A stretch of DNA of 64,000 nucleotides from Nocardioides cavernae. GTDB taxonomy: Bacteria > Actinomycetota > Actinomycetes > Propionibacteriales > Nocardioidaceae. The notes under the pieces were generated by a model. It made no database searches and was not told where the DNA came from. It worked only from the letters and a program-made list of their open reading frames with translations. This document shows, in pieces, positions 35,932-43,711 of the stretch. The translations under genes were made by a program, and so were the position numbers. The stretch is from NCBI RefSeq assembly GCF_013410035.1, contig NZ_JACCBW010000002.1, positions 682,001 through 746,000 on the forward strand. Direction: 5' to 3'. Positions within the stretch are counted from its first letter, which is position 1. Each line of letters begins with the position of its first letter.

Positions 35932-37497
35932 ATGAAGTGGAGGTACGCGATCCTGGGCGGCACCGCGGCGGCCGCGGCCGCCACGACGGTGCACGACCTG
36001 GTCCAGTCCAAGCACGCGATCATCCGCAACTTCCCGGTCGTCGGGCACGCCCGCTTCTTCCTCGAGCGGTTCGGCCCCGAGCTGCGGCAGTACATCGTGA
36101 CGAGCAACGACGAGGAGCGGCCGTTCAGCCGTGACCAGCGTCGCTGGGTCTACGCCAGCAGCAAGCTCGAGAACAACTACTTCGGGTTCGGCACCGACAA
36201 CGACGTCGAGCGCGTCGAGGGGTACCCGATCATCAAGCACCGCACCTTCACCGGGCCCGGCGCGGCGACGATGCCGCACGCGCAGGAGGAGATCGTGCTG
36301 CCGTGCGCCAAGGTGATGGGCGCGGCGCGCGGGCGTACGCACGCCTTCCGCCCCGGCTCGGTCGTCAACATCTCCGGGATGAGCTTCGGCTCGCTGTCCG
36401 GCAAGGCCATCGAGGCGCTCAACAAGGGAGCCGCGCTGGCCGGGTGCCTGCAGAACACCGGTGAGGGCGCCCTCTCTCCCCACCACCGCCACGGCGGCGA
36501 CATCGTCTTCCAGATCGGCACGTCCTACTTCGGCTGCCGCGACGAGCACGGCCGGTTCGACCTGGCCCGGCTCGTCGACCTCGTGCAGTCGGCCCCCGTC
36601 CGGGCGATCGAGGTCAAGCTGAGCCAGGGTGCCAAGCCGGGCCTCGGCGGGATGCTGCCGGGGGAGAAGGTGAGCCGGGAGATCGCGGAGATCCGCGGCA
36701 TCCCGGAGGGCAGGGACTGCGCCTCCCCGAGCCGTCACGAGGTCTTCCACGACGTCGACTCGATGCTCGACTTCGTGGAGTCGGTGGCGCAGGCCACCGG
36801 GCTGCCCGTCGGCATCAAGTCCGCGGTCGGCAACACCACGATGTGGGACGAGCTCACGGCCGCGATGGCGGGCGGCGATCGGGGCGTCGACTTCGTCAAC
36901 ATCGACGGGGGCGAGGGCGGCACCGGTGCGGCGCCGATGATCTTCGCCGACTCCGTCGCCTACCCGTTCCGGATCGGCTTCTCCGAGGTCTACCGACGCT
37001 TCGCGGAGGCAGGGCTCAGCGACGACGTCGTCTTCATCGGCGCCGGCAAGCTGGGCGTCCCGGAGAACGCGGTGGTCGCGTTCGCCCTCGGCGCCGACAT
37101 GGTCAACGTCGGGCGCGAGGCCATGATGGCCATCGGGTGCATCCAGGCGCAGAAGTGCCACACCGACCACTGCCCGGTCGGCGTGGCCACGCAGAACCCG
37201 CGCTACACCCGCGGCCTCGACGTCAGCCTCAAGAGCGTGCGCGCGGCCAACTACGTGCGCTCGCTGCGCCGCGACCTGCTCAAGGTCTCCGAGGCCGTCG
37301 GCGTCGTGCACCCCGGCCTGATCGGCCCGCGCGACGTCGACATCCTCGACGGCACGCGCTCGGCGGTCGGGCTCGCCGCGACCTACGGCTACGACCCGTC
37401 GTGGCCGCGGCTCGGCCGGCACCTCGTCGACGAGATCGAGTCGATCATGGTCGCCCAGGACGCGACCGACCGGGAGAGCGACGAGGAGCGCCCCTGA
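35932..37497 (+). CDS. FMN-binding glutamate-synthase-like protein (GltB central domain only)
   Basis: A 521-residue protein consisting of the FMN-binding, TIM-barrel domain of glutamate synthase without the glutaminase or the beta subunit. Seen are NISGMSFGSLSGKAIEALNKGA, NTGEGALSPHH, KLSQGAKPGLGGMLP, FVNIDGGEGGTGAAP (flavin/2-oxoglutarate site) and the 3Fe-4S cysteine cluster GCIQAQKCHTDHCPVGVA. The first 20 residues include a short hydrophobic stretch that may attach it to the membrane. Stand-alone versions are common, but their reaction is not settled. It lies on its own, convergent with otsA and six bases from its stop. Confidence 0.88.
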   Translation: MKWRYAILGGTAAAAAATTVHDLVQSKHAIIRNFPVVGHARFFLERFGPELRQYIVTSNDEERPFSRDQRRWVYASSKLENNYFGFGTDNDVERVEGYPIIKHRTFTGPGAATMPHAQEEIVLPCAKVMGAARGRTHAFRPGSVVNISGMSFGSLSGKAIEALNKGAALAGCLQNTGEGALSPHHRHGGDIVFQIGTSYFGCRDEHGRFDLARLVDLVQSAPVRAIEVKLSQGAKPGLGGMLPGEKVSREIAEIRGIPEGRDCASPSRHEVFHDVDSMLDFVESVAQATGLPVGIKSAVGNTTMWDELTAAMAGGDRGVDFVNIDGGEGGTGAAPMIFADSVAYPFRIGFSEVYRRFAEAGLSDDVVFIGAGKLGVPENAVVAFALGADMVNVGREAMMAIGCIQAQKCHTDHCPVGVATQNPRYTRGLDVSLKSVRAANYVRSLRRDLLKVSEAVGVVHPGLIGPRDVDILDGTRSAVGLAATYGYDPSWPRLGRHLVDEIESIMVAQDATDRESDEERP

Positions 37498-37503
37498 CGA
37501 CGG

Positions 37504-38946
37504 TCAGCGCCTCGCGGGGCGCCGCACCGACTTGTCGTGGTGCTCGGGCAGCCCGGCGAGCTCGGTGAGGAACTCGTCGGCCCACTTGGAGACGTCGTGG
37601 GTGGTGACGGTCCTGCGCATCGCGCGCATCCGGCGGTTGCTGTCCTTCTCGTCGGCGGCGTACGCCTCGAGCAGGGTGGCCTTCATCCCGTCGATGTCGT
37701 AGGGGTTGACCAGCCACGCCTGCCGCAGCTCGGCGGCGGCACCGGCGAACTCCGACAGCACGAGCGCGCCGTCGTCGTGGATGCGGCAGGCGACGTACTC
37801 CTTGGCGACGAGGTTCATCCCGTCGCGGAACGGGGTCACGACCATGATGTCCGCGGCGCGGTAGAAGGCGGCCATCTCCTCGCGCGGGAACGAGCTGTGC
37901 AGGTAGTGGATGGCGGGACTGCCGATGCGGCCGTGGTCGCCGTTGATCCGCCCGACCAGCATCTCGATCTCGTCGCGCAGGATGCGGTACTGCTCGACCC
38001 GCTCGCGCGAGGGGGTGGCGACCTGCACGAAGACCGCGTCCTCGACGTCGAGCTCTCCGTCGCGCACGAGCTCGCCGAAGGCGCGCAGCCGGGAGTAGAT
38101 GCCCTTGGTGTAGTCGAGCCGGTCCACCCCGAGGAAGATCTTGCGCGGGTTGCCGAGGGCCTCGCGGATCTCGGCCGCGCGCTTCTCGGTCGCCTCGGAC
38201 CGGGCGAGCTCCTCGAACCCGGCGGTGTCGATCGAGATGGGGAAGGCGGTCGCCTTCACCGGGCGGCCGTCGGGGAGGTAGATGGTGTCGCGGTGCGTCT
38301 TGTGGCCCACGCGGCTGCGCACGAGCCGTACGAAGTTGGCGGCCGCGCCGGGCAGCTGGAAGCCGATGAGGTCCGCGCCGAGCAGGCCCTCGAGGATCTG
38401 GCGGCGCCACGGCAGCTGGCTGAACAGCTCGGCCGGCGGGAACGGGATGTGGAGGTAGAAGCCGATGCGCAGGTCGGGCCGCTGCTCGCGGAGCATCTGG
38501 GGCACGAGCTGGAGCTGGTAGTCCTGGACCCACACGGTGGCGCCCTCGGCCGCGACCGTCGCCGCGCGGTCGGCGAAGCGCTGGTTGACCGCGACGTAGG
38601 AGTCCCACCACTCGCGGTGGAACTCCGGCTTGGCGACGACGTCGTGGTAGAGCGGCCACAGGGTCCCGTTGGAGAAGCCCTCGTAGAACTCCTCGACCTC
38701 CTGGCTGCTCATCGCGACCGGCACCAGCGAGAGGCCGTCCTCGACGAACGGCTCGATCTCGTCCTCGTCGGCCGACCCCGGCCAGCCGATCCAGGCGCCG
38801 TCGTTCTTGCGCAGGACCGGCTCGAGGGCGGTGACCAGACCGCCGGGCGAGGTGCGCCAGGAGTCGGTGCCGTCCGGGAGGCGGACGCGGTCCACGGGCA
38901 GCCGGTTGGCCACGATGACGAGGTCTGCCTGCGGTGTCCGGCTCAC
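37504..38946 (-). CDS. otsA: Alpha,alpha-trehalose-phosphate synthase (UDP-forming)
   Basis: OtsA makes trehalose 6-phosphate from a nucleotide glucose and glucose 6-phosphate. The 480-residue GT20 enzyme has [10 protein letters not shown] and the glycine loop SPGGLVTAL at the N-terminus, [37 protein letters not shown], and the donor-site segment [16 protein letters not shown]. All expected residues are visible. The start is a GTG with a TAGGGT box exactly six bases before it. otsB, coding the next enzyme, is 1.1 kb away on the other strand beyond DUF3263 and LytR_C genes, so the two are separately transcribed. Confidence 0.96.
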   Translation of the reverse strand: MSRTPQADLVIVANRLPVDRVRLPDGTDSWRTSPGGLVTALEPVLRKNDGAWIGWPGSADEDEIEPFVEDGLSLVPVAMSSQEVEEFYEGFSNGTLWPLYHDVVAKPEFHREWWDSYVAVNQRFADRAATVAAEGATVWVQDYQLQLVPQMLREQRPDLRIGFYLHIPFPPAELFSQLPWRRQILEGLLGADLIGFQLPGAAANFVRLVRSRVGHKTHRDTIYLPDGRPVKATAFPISIDTAGFEELARSEATEKRAAEIREALGNPRKIFLGVDRLDYTKGIYSRLRAFGELVRDGELDVEDAVFVQVATPSRERVEQYRILRDEIEMLVGRINGDHGRIGSPAIHYLHSSFPREEMAAFYRAADIMVVTPFRDGMNLVAKEYVACRIHDDGALVLSEFAGAAAELRQAWLVNPYDIDGMKATLLEAYAADEKDSNRRMRAMRRTVTTHDVSKWADEFLTELAGLPEHHDKSVRRPARR

Positions 38947-38952
38947 GCAGCC

Positions 38953-38958
38953 ACCCTA
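38953..38958 (-). promoter_or_regulatory. -10 box of otsA (leaderless)
   Basis: TAGGGT on the minus strand, then six bases and the GTG at 38946; no ribosome-binding site is present. Confidence 0.55.
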
Positions 38959-39066
38959 TCGACGCACGGTGACGCGCAGGTCACCCCGCGGTGTTGCTCC
39001 TCCGGCCCCGCCGACCACCCGTCCGTCGATCCCGCGCGGTTTGTCCAGACGACTCGCCGGGAGCGA

Positions 39067-39096
39067 ATGACATGGTTGTCGTTCGTCGCCTAGACT
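39067..39096 (+). promoter_or_regulatory. Sigma-A-like promoter of the DUF3263 gene
   Basis: ATGACA (39067-39072) and TAGACT (39091-39096) are separated by 18 bases, one of the few places in the window with both boxes. A leader of about 45 bases with GAGGAGGAAC before the ATG follows. Confidence 0.5.
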
Positions 39097-39148
39097 GACC
39101 GCAGTCCGCCCGGCCACGGGTGGGCGTGGGGTCGAGGAGGAACAGGCA

Positions 39149-39442
39149 ATGGACGCCGCGAAGCACGCCGCAGCCGAGCAGGAGACTGCCGCCGGGCTGA
39201 GCCAGCGCGACCGGGACATCCTCGAGTTCGAGCGCCACTGGTGGAAGTACGCCGGCGCCAAGGAGCAGGCCGTCCGCGACAAGTTCGACATGTCCTCGAC
39301 CCGCTACTACCAGGTCCTCAACGCCCTCATCGACCGCCCGGAGGCGCTCGAGGCCGACCCGCTGCTCGTGCGGCGCCTCCGCCGCCTGCGCGCCTCCCGC
39401 CAGCGCCAGCGCTCCGCGCGCCGCCTCGGATTCGAGATCTGA
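39149..39442 (+). CDS. DUF3263 small DNA-binding-like protein
   Basis: A 97-residue basic protein of the actinobacterial DUF3263 family, with the signature LSQRDRDILEFERHWWKYAGAKE followed by a helix-turn-helix-like segment (AVRDKFDMSSTRYYQVLNALI) and an Arg-rich C-terminus. The family is thought to bind DNA, but no target is known. It has a strong AGGAGG-type site and its own promoter. Next to a LytR_C protein gene, its position is conserved in several actinobacteria (recalled, not checked). Confidence 0.9.
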   Translation: MDAAKHAAAEQETAAGLSQRDRDILEFERHWWKYAGAKEQAVRDKFDMSSTRYYQVLNALIDRPEALEADPLLVRRLRRLRASRQRQRSARRLGFEI

Positions 39443-39483
39443 TCCACCGACCCTGACCAACCACTCACGATCGGTCCTTCCCC

Positions 39484-40023
39484 ATGGCCTTCTTCCCCAG
39501 TCCTGGCCGCCCCTCCTCCCGCCGCCCGCGTCGCCGCGACGAGCGGGGGGTGGCGTTCCCGTCCCCCCTCGTGATGCTGTCGGTCCTCGCCGTGGCGATG
39601 GCGTCCATCACCTTCCTCGCCACCCGTGACCCGGCGCCGACCGAGCGCCGCGTCGACACCGCGACGATCGCCAGCGCCGACCAGTCGCCGAGCCCCGAGC
39701 CCGAGGCCACGCCCACCGAGACCCCCAAGCCCAAGCCGCAGGTCAAGCGGGGCGAGGTCTACGTCGAGGTCTACAACAACTCCGGGATCAAGGGCCTCGC
39801 CGCCGCCACGGCGACGAAGGCCACCGGCGTCGGCTGGGCGGTCGTGGGCGAGGACAACTGGCAGGGCCTGATCCCCACCAGCACCGTCTACTACCCCCCG
39901 CGGCTCGAGCGCGCCGGCAAGCAGCTCGCCCTGGACCTCGGCATCACGCGCACCGCCCCGGCGGTCGGCGTGATGAAGCGGGACCGCCTGACGGTGATCC
40001 TGACGGAGGACGCTCCGCGCTGA
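39484..40023 (+). CDS. LytR_C domain membrane protein
   Basis: A 179-residue protein with a basic N-terminal tail, one membrane helix (about residues 27-47), a Pro/Glu/Thr-rich linker and a LytR C-terminal domain (about 88-178: VYVEVYNNSGIKGLAAATA ... GWAVVGEDNW ... STVYYPP). The domain is found at the end of LytR-CpsA-Psr wall-polymer ligases and also alone, as here. A cell-envelope role outside the membrane is likely. It lies 41 bases after the DUF3263 gene and 21 bases before otsB, so the three may share one transcript. Confidence 0.88.
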   Translation: MAFFPSPGRPSSRRPRRRDERGVAFPSPLVMLSVLAVAMASITFLATRDPAPTERRVDTATIASADQSPSPEPEATPTETPKPKPQVKRGEVYVEVYNNSGIKGLAAATATKATGVGWAVVGEDNWQGLIPTSTVYYPPRLERAGKQLALDLGITRTAPAVGVMKRDRLTVILTEDAPR

Positions 40024-40044
40024 CCCGTGTGGTTGGCTTGACCC

Positions 40045-40875
40045 ATGGAGCTCACCTCCGACGAGGCACGCGCCCACTACGACGCCGTGCGTGACGTCCT
40101 CGCGGGCACCGTCGTCGGGCTGGACTTCGACGGCACGCTCTCGCCGGTGGTGGACGACCCGGAGGCGGCCCGCCTCCACCCGGGTGCTCCGGGGGCCCTG
40201 CTCGAGCTCGCCGAGGTCGTCCGCGCCGTCGCCGTCATCACCGGACGCCCGGCCCGGCAGGCCATCGCGATGGGCGACCTCGACGCGCTCGGCAACGCCA
40301 TGCTCGACCGCGGCGCCGAGCTCTTCGTCTTCGGCCAGTACGGCAACGAGCGCTGGTCGGCGACCGAGCAGCGGATCCGCTCGCCCCGCCCGCCCGCCGG
40401 GCTCGCGAGCTTCGAGCGCGAGCTGCCGTCGGTGCTCCGCCGCGCCGGCGCCCCCGACGCCTTCATCGAGGAGAAGGGGCTCGCGGTCGCGGTGCACACG
40501 CGTCGCATGGACGATCCCTCCGGAGCGTTCGACCGGCTGGTCAAGCCGATCGCGGCGCTCGCCGAGCGCCACCACCTCACGACCGAGCCCGGTCGCAACG
40601 TCATCGAGGTGCGCTCGGGGGAGATGCACAAGGGCCGGGCCGTGCGCACCTTCGTCGCCGAGCAGGAGGCCGCCGGCGTGGTCTTCGGCGGTGACGACCT
40701 CGGCGACGTCGAGGCCTTCGAGGCCGTCCGCTCGCTGCGCTCGGAGGGCCTCCCCGGGCTGGTGGTCTGCTCCGCCTCCCACGAGCAGCCCGACCTCGTC
40801 CGGCTCGCCGACGTCGTCGTCGACGGCCCGGCCGGCATGGTCGACCTGCTCGGCGCCCTCGTGCGACGTCCCTGA
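40045..40875 (+). CDS. otsB: Trehalose-phosphatase
   Basis: OtsB removes the phosphate from trehalose 6-phosphate to give trehalose. The 276-residue HAD-superfamily protein has the catalytic motif VGLDFDGTLSPVV (nucleophile and acid aspartates) near residue 27, the threonine/serine motif in AVITGRPARQA, the cap-region lysine in FIEEKGLAVAVHTR, and the metal-binding FGGDDLGDVEAF near the C-terminus. It is completely consistent with the family. It works with OtsA encoded 1.1 kb upstream on the opposite strand. The gene is followed by the riboswitch region of the next operon. Confidence 0.95.
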   Translation: MELTSDEARAHYDAVRDVLAGTVVGLDFDGTLSPVVDDPEAARLHPGAPGALLELAEVVRAVAVITGRPARQAIAMGDLDALGNAMLDRGAELFVFGQYGNERWSATEQRIRSPRPPAGLASFERELPSVLRRAGAPDAFIEEKGLAVAVHTRRMDDPSGAFDRLVKPIAALAERHHLTTEPGRNVIEVRSGEMHKGRAVRTFVAEQEAAGVVFGGDDLGDVEAFEAVRSLRSEGLPGLVVCSASHEQPDLVRLADVVVDGPAGMVDLLGALVRRP

Positions 40876-40899
40876 CCACGAGCCGGAACCCACGTCGCC

Positions 40900-40919
40900 C
40901 ACATCGTGGACTCGATGTG
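40900..40919. repeat. Inverted repeat upstream of the SAM riboswitch promoter
   Basis: CACATCG (40900-40906), six bases, CGATGTG (40913-40919). It overlaps the place where the -35 region of the riboswitch promoter should be, so it could be an operator. It is too short to be a convincing otsB terminator. Confidence 0.5.
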
Positions 40920-40940
40920 CGCATCGTGAGACGCCGTGCC

Positions 40941-40946
40941 TAGGCT
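40941..40946 (+). promoter_or_regulatory. -10 box driving the SAM-riboswitch operon
   Basis: TAGGCT; the expected transcription start near 40953 coincides with the first paired base of the riboswitch. The sequence around it (CCTAGGCTGAGC) recurs upstream of the collagen-like gene near 52060. Confidence 0.55.
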
Positions 40947-40953
40947 GAGCGTG

Positions 40954-41090
40954 CTCATCACGAGGGACTGAGGGAACGGCCCGTCGAAGTCCCGGCAACC
41001 ACCCGTGAGCCTCCTGTCCGGACGCAGTCCGACAGTCACGGGAGCAGGTGCCAAATCCGGCCCACGCGAAAGCCGCGCGGGACAGATGAG
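40954..41090 (+). promoter_or_regulatory. SAM riboswitch (SAM-I/SAM-IV clan)
   Basis: The conserved core is present: the P1 stem CTCATC (40954-40959) and GATGAG (41085-41090), a GAGGGACTGAGGGAACGGCCC-like P2 entry, CGAAGTCCCGGCAACC, and the downstream GGTGCCAAATCCGGCCC junction, with a hairpin ending in CGCGAAAGCCGCG. The ribosome-binding site AAGGAGG follows within ten bases of P1, so ligand binding could hide it or end transcription. In known cases SAM binding turns methionine-pathway genes off. The gene it leads is of the threonine-synthase family, which is unexpected. The exact subclass (I or IV) is not decided by eye. Confidence 0.88.
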
Positions 41091-41102
41091 AAGGAGGACT
41101 TC

Positions 41103-42410
41103 ATGAGCACCGTGCTGGACGAGAACGACACGACGGCCGCGACGACCGTCACCGCGCCGCCTCAGGCTGCGGGCCTGCGCGACGGTGCCTTCGGCAACGC
41201 CCGCGCCCTGGCCTGCCGCGAGTGCGGCCACGAGGTCGGGCTGGGCCCGTCGTACGCCTGTCCCGAGTGCTTCGGGCCGCTGGAGGTGGCCTACGACTAC
41301 CCGGCCGTGACCCGCGAGGAGATCGCCGCCGGTCCCCGCAACATCTGGCGCTACAAGGCGCTGCTGCCGGTGCCGACGGACATCGAGCAGAGCCCCAACA
41401 CCGAGCCCGGGTTCACCCGGCTGCTCGACGCCCGCAACCTCGCCCGCGAGCTCGGCCTCGAGAAGCTGTGGGTCAAGGACGACTCGACCAACCCGACCAA
41501 CTCCTTCAAGGACCGCGTCGTCGCCTGCGCCCTCAGCGCGGCCCGCGAGCTGGACGCCAAGGTCTTCGCCTGCCCCTCGACGGGCAACCTCGCCAACGCC
41601 GTCGCCGCTGCGGGTGCGCGGGCGGGCATCCCGACGGTCGTGTTCATCCCGAGCAACCTCGAGCAGCCCAAGCAGGTCAACTCGGCCGTCTTCACCGAGC
41701 GGCTCGTCGCCGTCGACGGCAACTACGACGACGTCAACAAGCTGGCCTCGGAGATCGCCGGCGAGGAGGAGGGCTGGGCGTTCGTCAACGTCAACGTGCG
41801 TCCCTTCTACGCCGAGGGCTCCAAGACGCTGGGCTACGAGATCGCCGAGCAGCTCGGCTGGCGCCTGCCCGACCAGATCGTCATCCCGGTGGCGTCCGGG
41901 TCCCAGCTGACCAAGGTCGACAAGGCCTTCCAGGAGCTGATCAGGCTCGGCCTCGTCGAGGACAAGCCCTACAGGGTCTTCGGCGCCCAGGCCACCGGCT
42001 GCTCGCCCGTCTCGGTCGCCTACAAGGCCGAGACCGACGCGATCCGTCCGGTCAAGCCCGACACGATCGCCAAGAGCCTGGCCATCGGCAACCCCGCCGA
42101 CGGGATCTACGTCCTCGACATCTGCCGTCGCACCGGCGGCGCCGTGGAGGACATCAGTGACGACGAGGTGCGCGAGGCGATCGTCCTCCTGGCCCGCACC
42201 GAGGGCATCTTCACCGAGACCGCCGGCGGCACCACGGTGGGCGTGCTCAAGAAGCTCGTCGAGACGGGCCAGCTCGACACCTCGCTCGAGACCGTCGTGA
42301 TCAACACCGGTCACGGTCTCAAGACCCTCGACGCGGTCTCGGACCGGGTCGCCCCGTTCGCCACCATCGCGCCCAGCTACGACGCGTTCGTCGCGGCCGA
42401 CGTGCTCTGA
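41103..42410 (+). CDS. thrC: Threonine-synthase-family PLP enzyme (MetM-like homocysteine synthase candidate)
   Basis: A 435-residue fold-type II PLP enzyme of the threonine synthase family, which acts on O-phosphohomoserine. The N-terminus carries a zinc-ribbon-like pair (ACRECGHEVG and YACPECFGPLEV), then the Schiff-base lysine in NPTNSFKDRVVACA (about residue 136), the PLP phosphate loop PVASGSQLTK and the serine/threonine pocket of TETAGGTTVGVLKK. By sequence alone it would be called ThrC. Two facts argue for sulfur metabolism: a SAM riboswitch leads it, and a GG-ending sulfur-carrier gene follows 15 bases on. I recall that in Streptomyces a ThrC homologue (MetM) makes homocysteine from O-phosphohomoserine with a carrier protein as sulfur donor. 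Which reaction applies here is undecided. Confidence 0.85.
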   Translation: MSTVLDENDTTAATTVTAPPQAAGLRDGAFGNARALACRECGHEVGLGPSYACPECFGPLEVAYDYPAVTREEIAAGPRNIWRYKALLPVPTDIEQSPNTEPGFTRLLDARNLARELGLEKLWVKDDSTNPTNSFKDRVVACALSAARELDAKVFACPSTGNLANAVAAAGARAGIPTVVFIPSNLEQPKQVNSAVFTERLVAVDGNYDDVNKLASEIAGEEEGWAFVNVNVRPFYAEGSKTLGYEIAEQLGWRLPDQIVIPVASGSQLTKVDKAFQELIRLGLVEDKPYRVFGAQATGCSPVSVAYKAETDAIRPVKPDTIAKSLAIGNPADGIYVLDICRRTGGAVEDISDDEVREAIVLLARTEGIFTETAGGTTVGVLKKLVETGQLDTSLETVVINTGHGLKTLDAVSDRVAPFATIAPSYDAFVAADVL

Positions 42411-42425
42411 GGAGAAGGAACACCC

Positions 42426-42701
42426 ATGGCAGTCTCCGTCCGGATCCCGACCATCCTGCGCACCTACACCGGCGGTGAGTCCGAGGTGAGCGCCGAGGGC
42501 GACACCCTCGCCGCCGTGCTCGACGACCTCGACGCCCGCTACGCCGGCATCAAGGGCCGCATCCTCGACGAGGCCGGTGCCCTGCGCCGCTTCGTCAACG
42601 TCTACGTCGGCAACGACGACGTCCGCTTCCTCGAGGACCTCGCCACCCCGACGCCCGACGGCGTGCAGGTCTCGGTGATCCCGGCGGTCGCCGGGGGCTG
42701 A
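42426..42701 (+). CDS. MoaD/ThiS-like sulfur-carrier protein
   Basis: A 91-residue ubiquitin-fold protein ending in AVAGG, the di-glycine tail that becomes a thiocarboxylate in sulfur carriers such as ThiS, MoaD, CysO and MetO. The beta-grasp pattern is clear (VSVRIPTILRTYTGGESEV, LAAVLDDLDARYAGIKGRI, FVNVYVGNDDVRFLED). A GGAGAAGG site precedes the ATG, and the gap to the enzyme gene is only 15 bases, so it belongs to the SAM-riboswitch operon. It most likely hands sulfur to its upstream partner. No activating E1-like protein and no JAMM protease gene is in the window. Confidence 0.9.
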   Translation: MAVSVRIPTILRTYTGGESEVSAEGDTLAAVLDDLDARYAGIKGRILDEAGALRRFVNVYVGNDDVRFLEDLATPTPDGVQVSVIPAVAGG

Positions 42702-42714
42702 CCGGAACCGTCCG

Positions 42715-43212
42715 ATGGCCGTCGCGCGTCGAAGCGGCATGAACCCCCTCCAGCGCTCGTCCCTCGCCCTGCTGCTCGCCGTCGCGCTGGGCGCCGGCGC
42801 GGCCCCGTCGTACGCCGTCGCCGACGACCCGCTGCCGGTCGACCCGTTCGTGCCGGGGATCCACGAGGACCCGACGCTCGCGACGGCGTGGCAGCGCTGG
42901 CAGTCCAGGGCGATCGACGACTACGTCATCACCGTCCGGAGGAGCTGCTACTGCCCGCCGGAGTCCGCGGTCCGCACGGTGGTCCGCGACGACGCCGTCC
43001 GGCGGGTCACCCGTGGGGAGAAGCGGCTCGGACCCGCCCTCGGCTACTCCATGGACGGGATGTACGTCCGGCTGCGCGAGGCGATGGCTCGCGCGGACCG
43101 GGTCGAGGTCGACTGGACAGAGCGCGGTGTGCCGCGCGCGATCACGATCGACCCCGACCTCAGTGCCGCCGACGAGGAGACCTACTTCTCGGTGGTCGTA
43201 CGCCGGCTCTGA
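42715..43212 (+). CDS. Secreted DUF6174-like protein
   Basis: A 165-residue exported protein with a signal peptide (helix around SSLALLLAVALGAGAAP, cleavage near SYA) and a small domain with the pattern W..W...IDDYVITVRRSCYCPPE, the two cysteines and aromatic residues typical of DUF6174. The function is unknown. It starts 13 bases after the carrier gene on the same strand and could be read through from that operon, though it lacks a functional link. The ATG at 42715 or the one at 42739 may be the start. Confidence 0.75.
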   Translation: MAVARRSGMNPLQRSSLALLLAVALGAGAAPSYAVADDPLPVDPFVPGIHEDPTLATAWQRWQSRAIDDYVITVRRSCYCPPESAVRTVVRDDAVRRVTRGEKRLGPALGYSMDGMYVRLREAMARADRVEVDWTERGVPRAITIDPDLSAADEETYFSVVVRRL

Positions 43213-43216
43213 GCGC

Positions 43217-43711
43217 TCAGGGAGCGCGTACGTCGACGACGGCGGCGTTGCCGCGCCCGTCGACCCGAAGCTCAGCCACGGCGCCGCCGCGCAGCAGGTC
43301 CTCCGCCGCGCGGGCGTCCTCCTGCGGCAGGAACCAGCTCTCGATGCCGCACCGCACCTGCCACGAGCGGTCGTCGCAGGCGAGGTACGGCCCGTCCGCC
43401 GGTCGCCGGCGGGTCCAGTCCGCGGCCACCCAGACACCGTCCTGCTCCACGAGGGGGACGTAGACGTCCCCGGAGCGGCCGTCGTCCACCACGCCGAGCC
43501 CGTCGGTCCACGCGTCGGCGTCCTGACGGGCCAGGTCCGGGTAGTCGAGGGCGACGTACGCCCCGCGGAACGGGTCGATCGGGTCGACGGGCGCCACCCG
43601 CACCAGGTAGGTGTCGCCGGTGAGGCGGGCGGACAGCTGCGGGGCCACGCCCACGCCGACCAGCGCGAGCTGGGCGACGGCGACGACGGCGGTGGCCAGG
43701 ATGCGCTTCAT
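43217..43711 (-). CDS. GDYXXLXY domain protein
   Basis: A 164-residue exported or membrane-anchored protein with one N-terminal helix (RILATAVVAVAQLALVGVGV) and the family motif in the form DPFRGAYVALDYPDL near residue 50 (GDYVXLXY in others). The family is usually encoded next to DUF2157 or DUF4401 membrane proteins. That holds here: the ATG overlaps the stop of the DUF2157 gene by four bases. The pair acts together at the membrane in an unknown process. It is convergent with the DUF6174 gene, four bases away. Confidence 0.88.
   Translation of the reverse strand: MKRILATAVVAVAQLALVGVGVAPQLSARLTGDTYLVRVAPVDPIDPFRGAYVALDYPDLARQDADAWTDGLGVVDDGRSGDVYVPLVEQDGVWVAADWTRRRPADGPYLACDDRSWQVRCGIESWFLPQEDARAAEDLLRGGAVAELRVDGRGNAAVVDVRAP

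Noticed and set aside
40077-42740. A long minus-strand frame across otsB, the riboswitch and the ThrC-like gene
   Set aside because: It crosses a conserved riboswitch and two real genes, and its composition is shadow-like.
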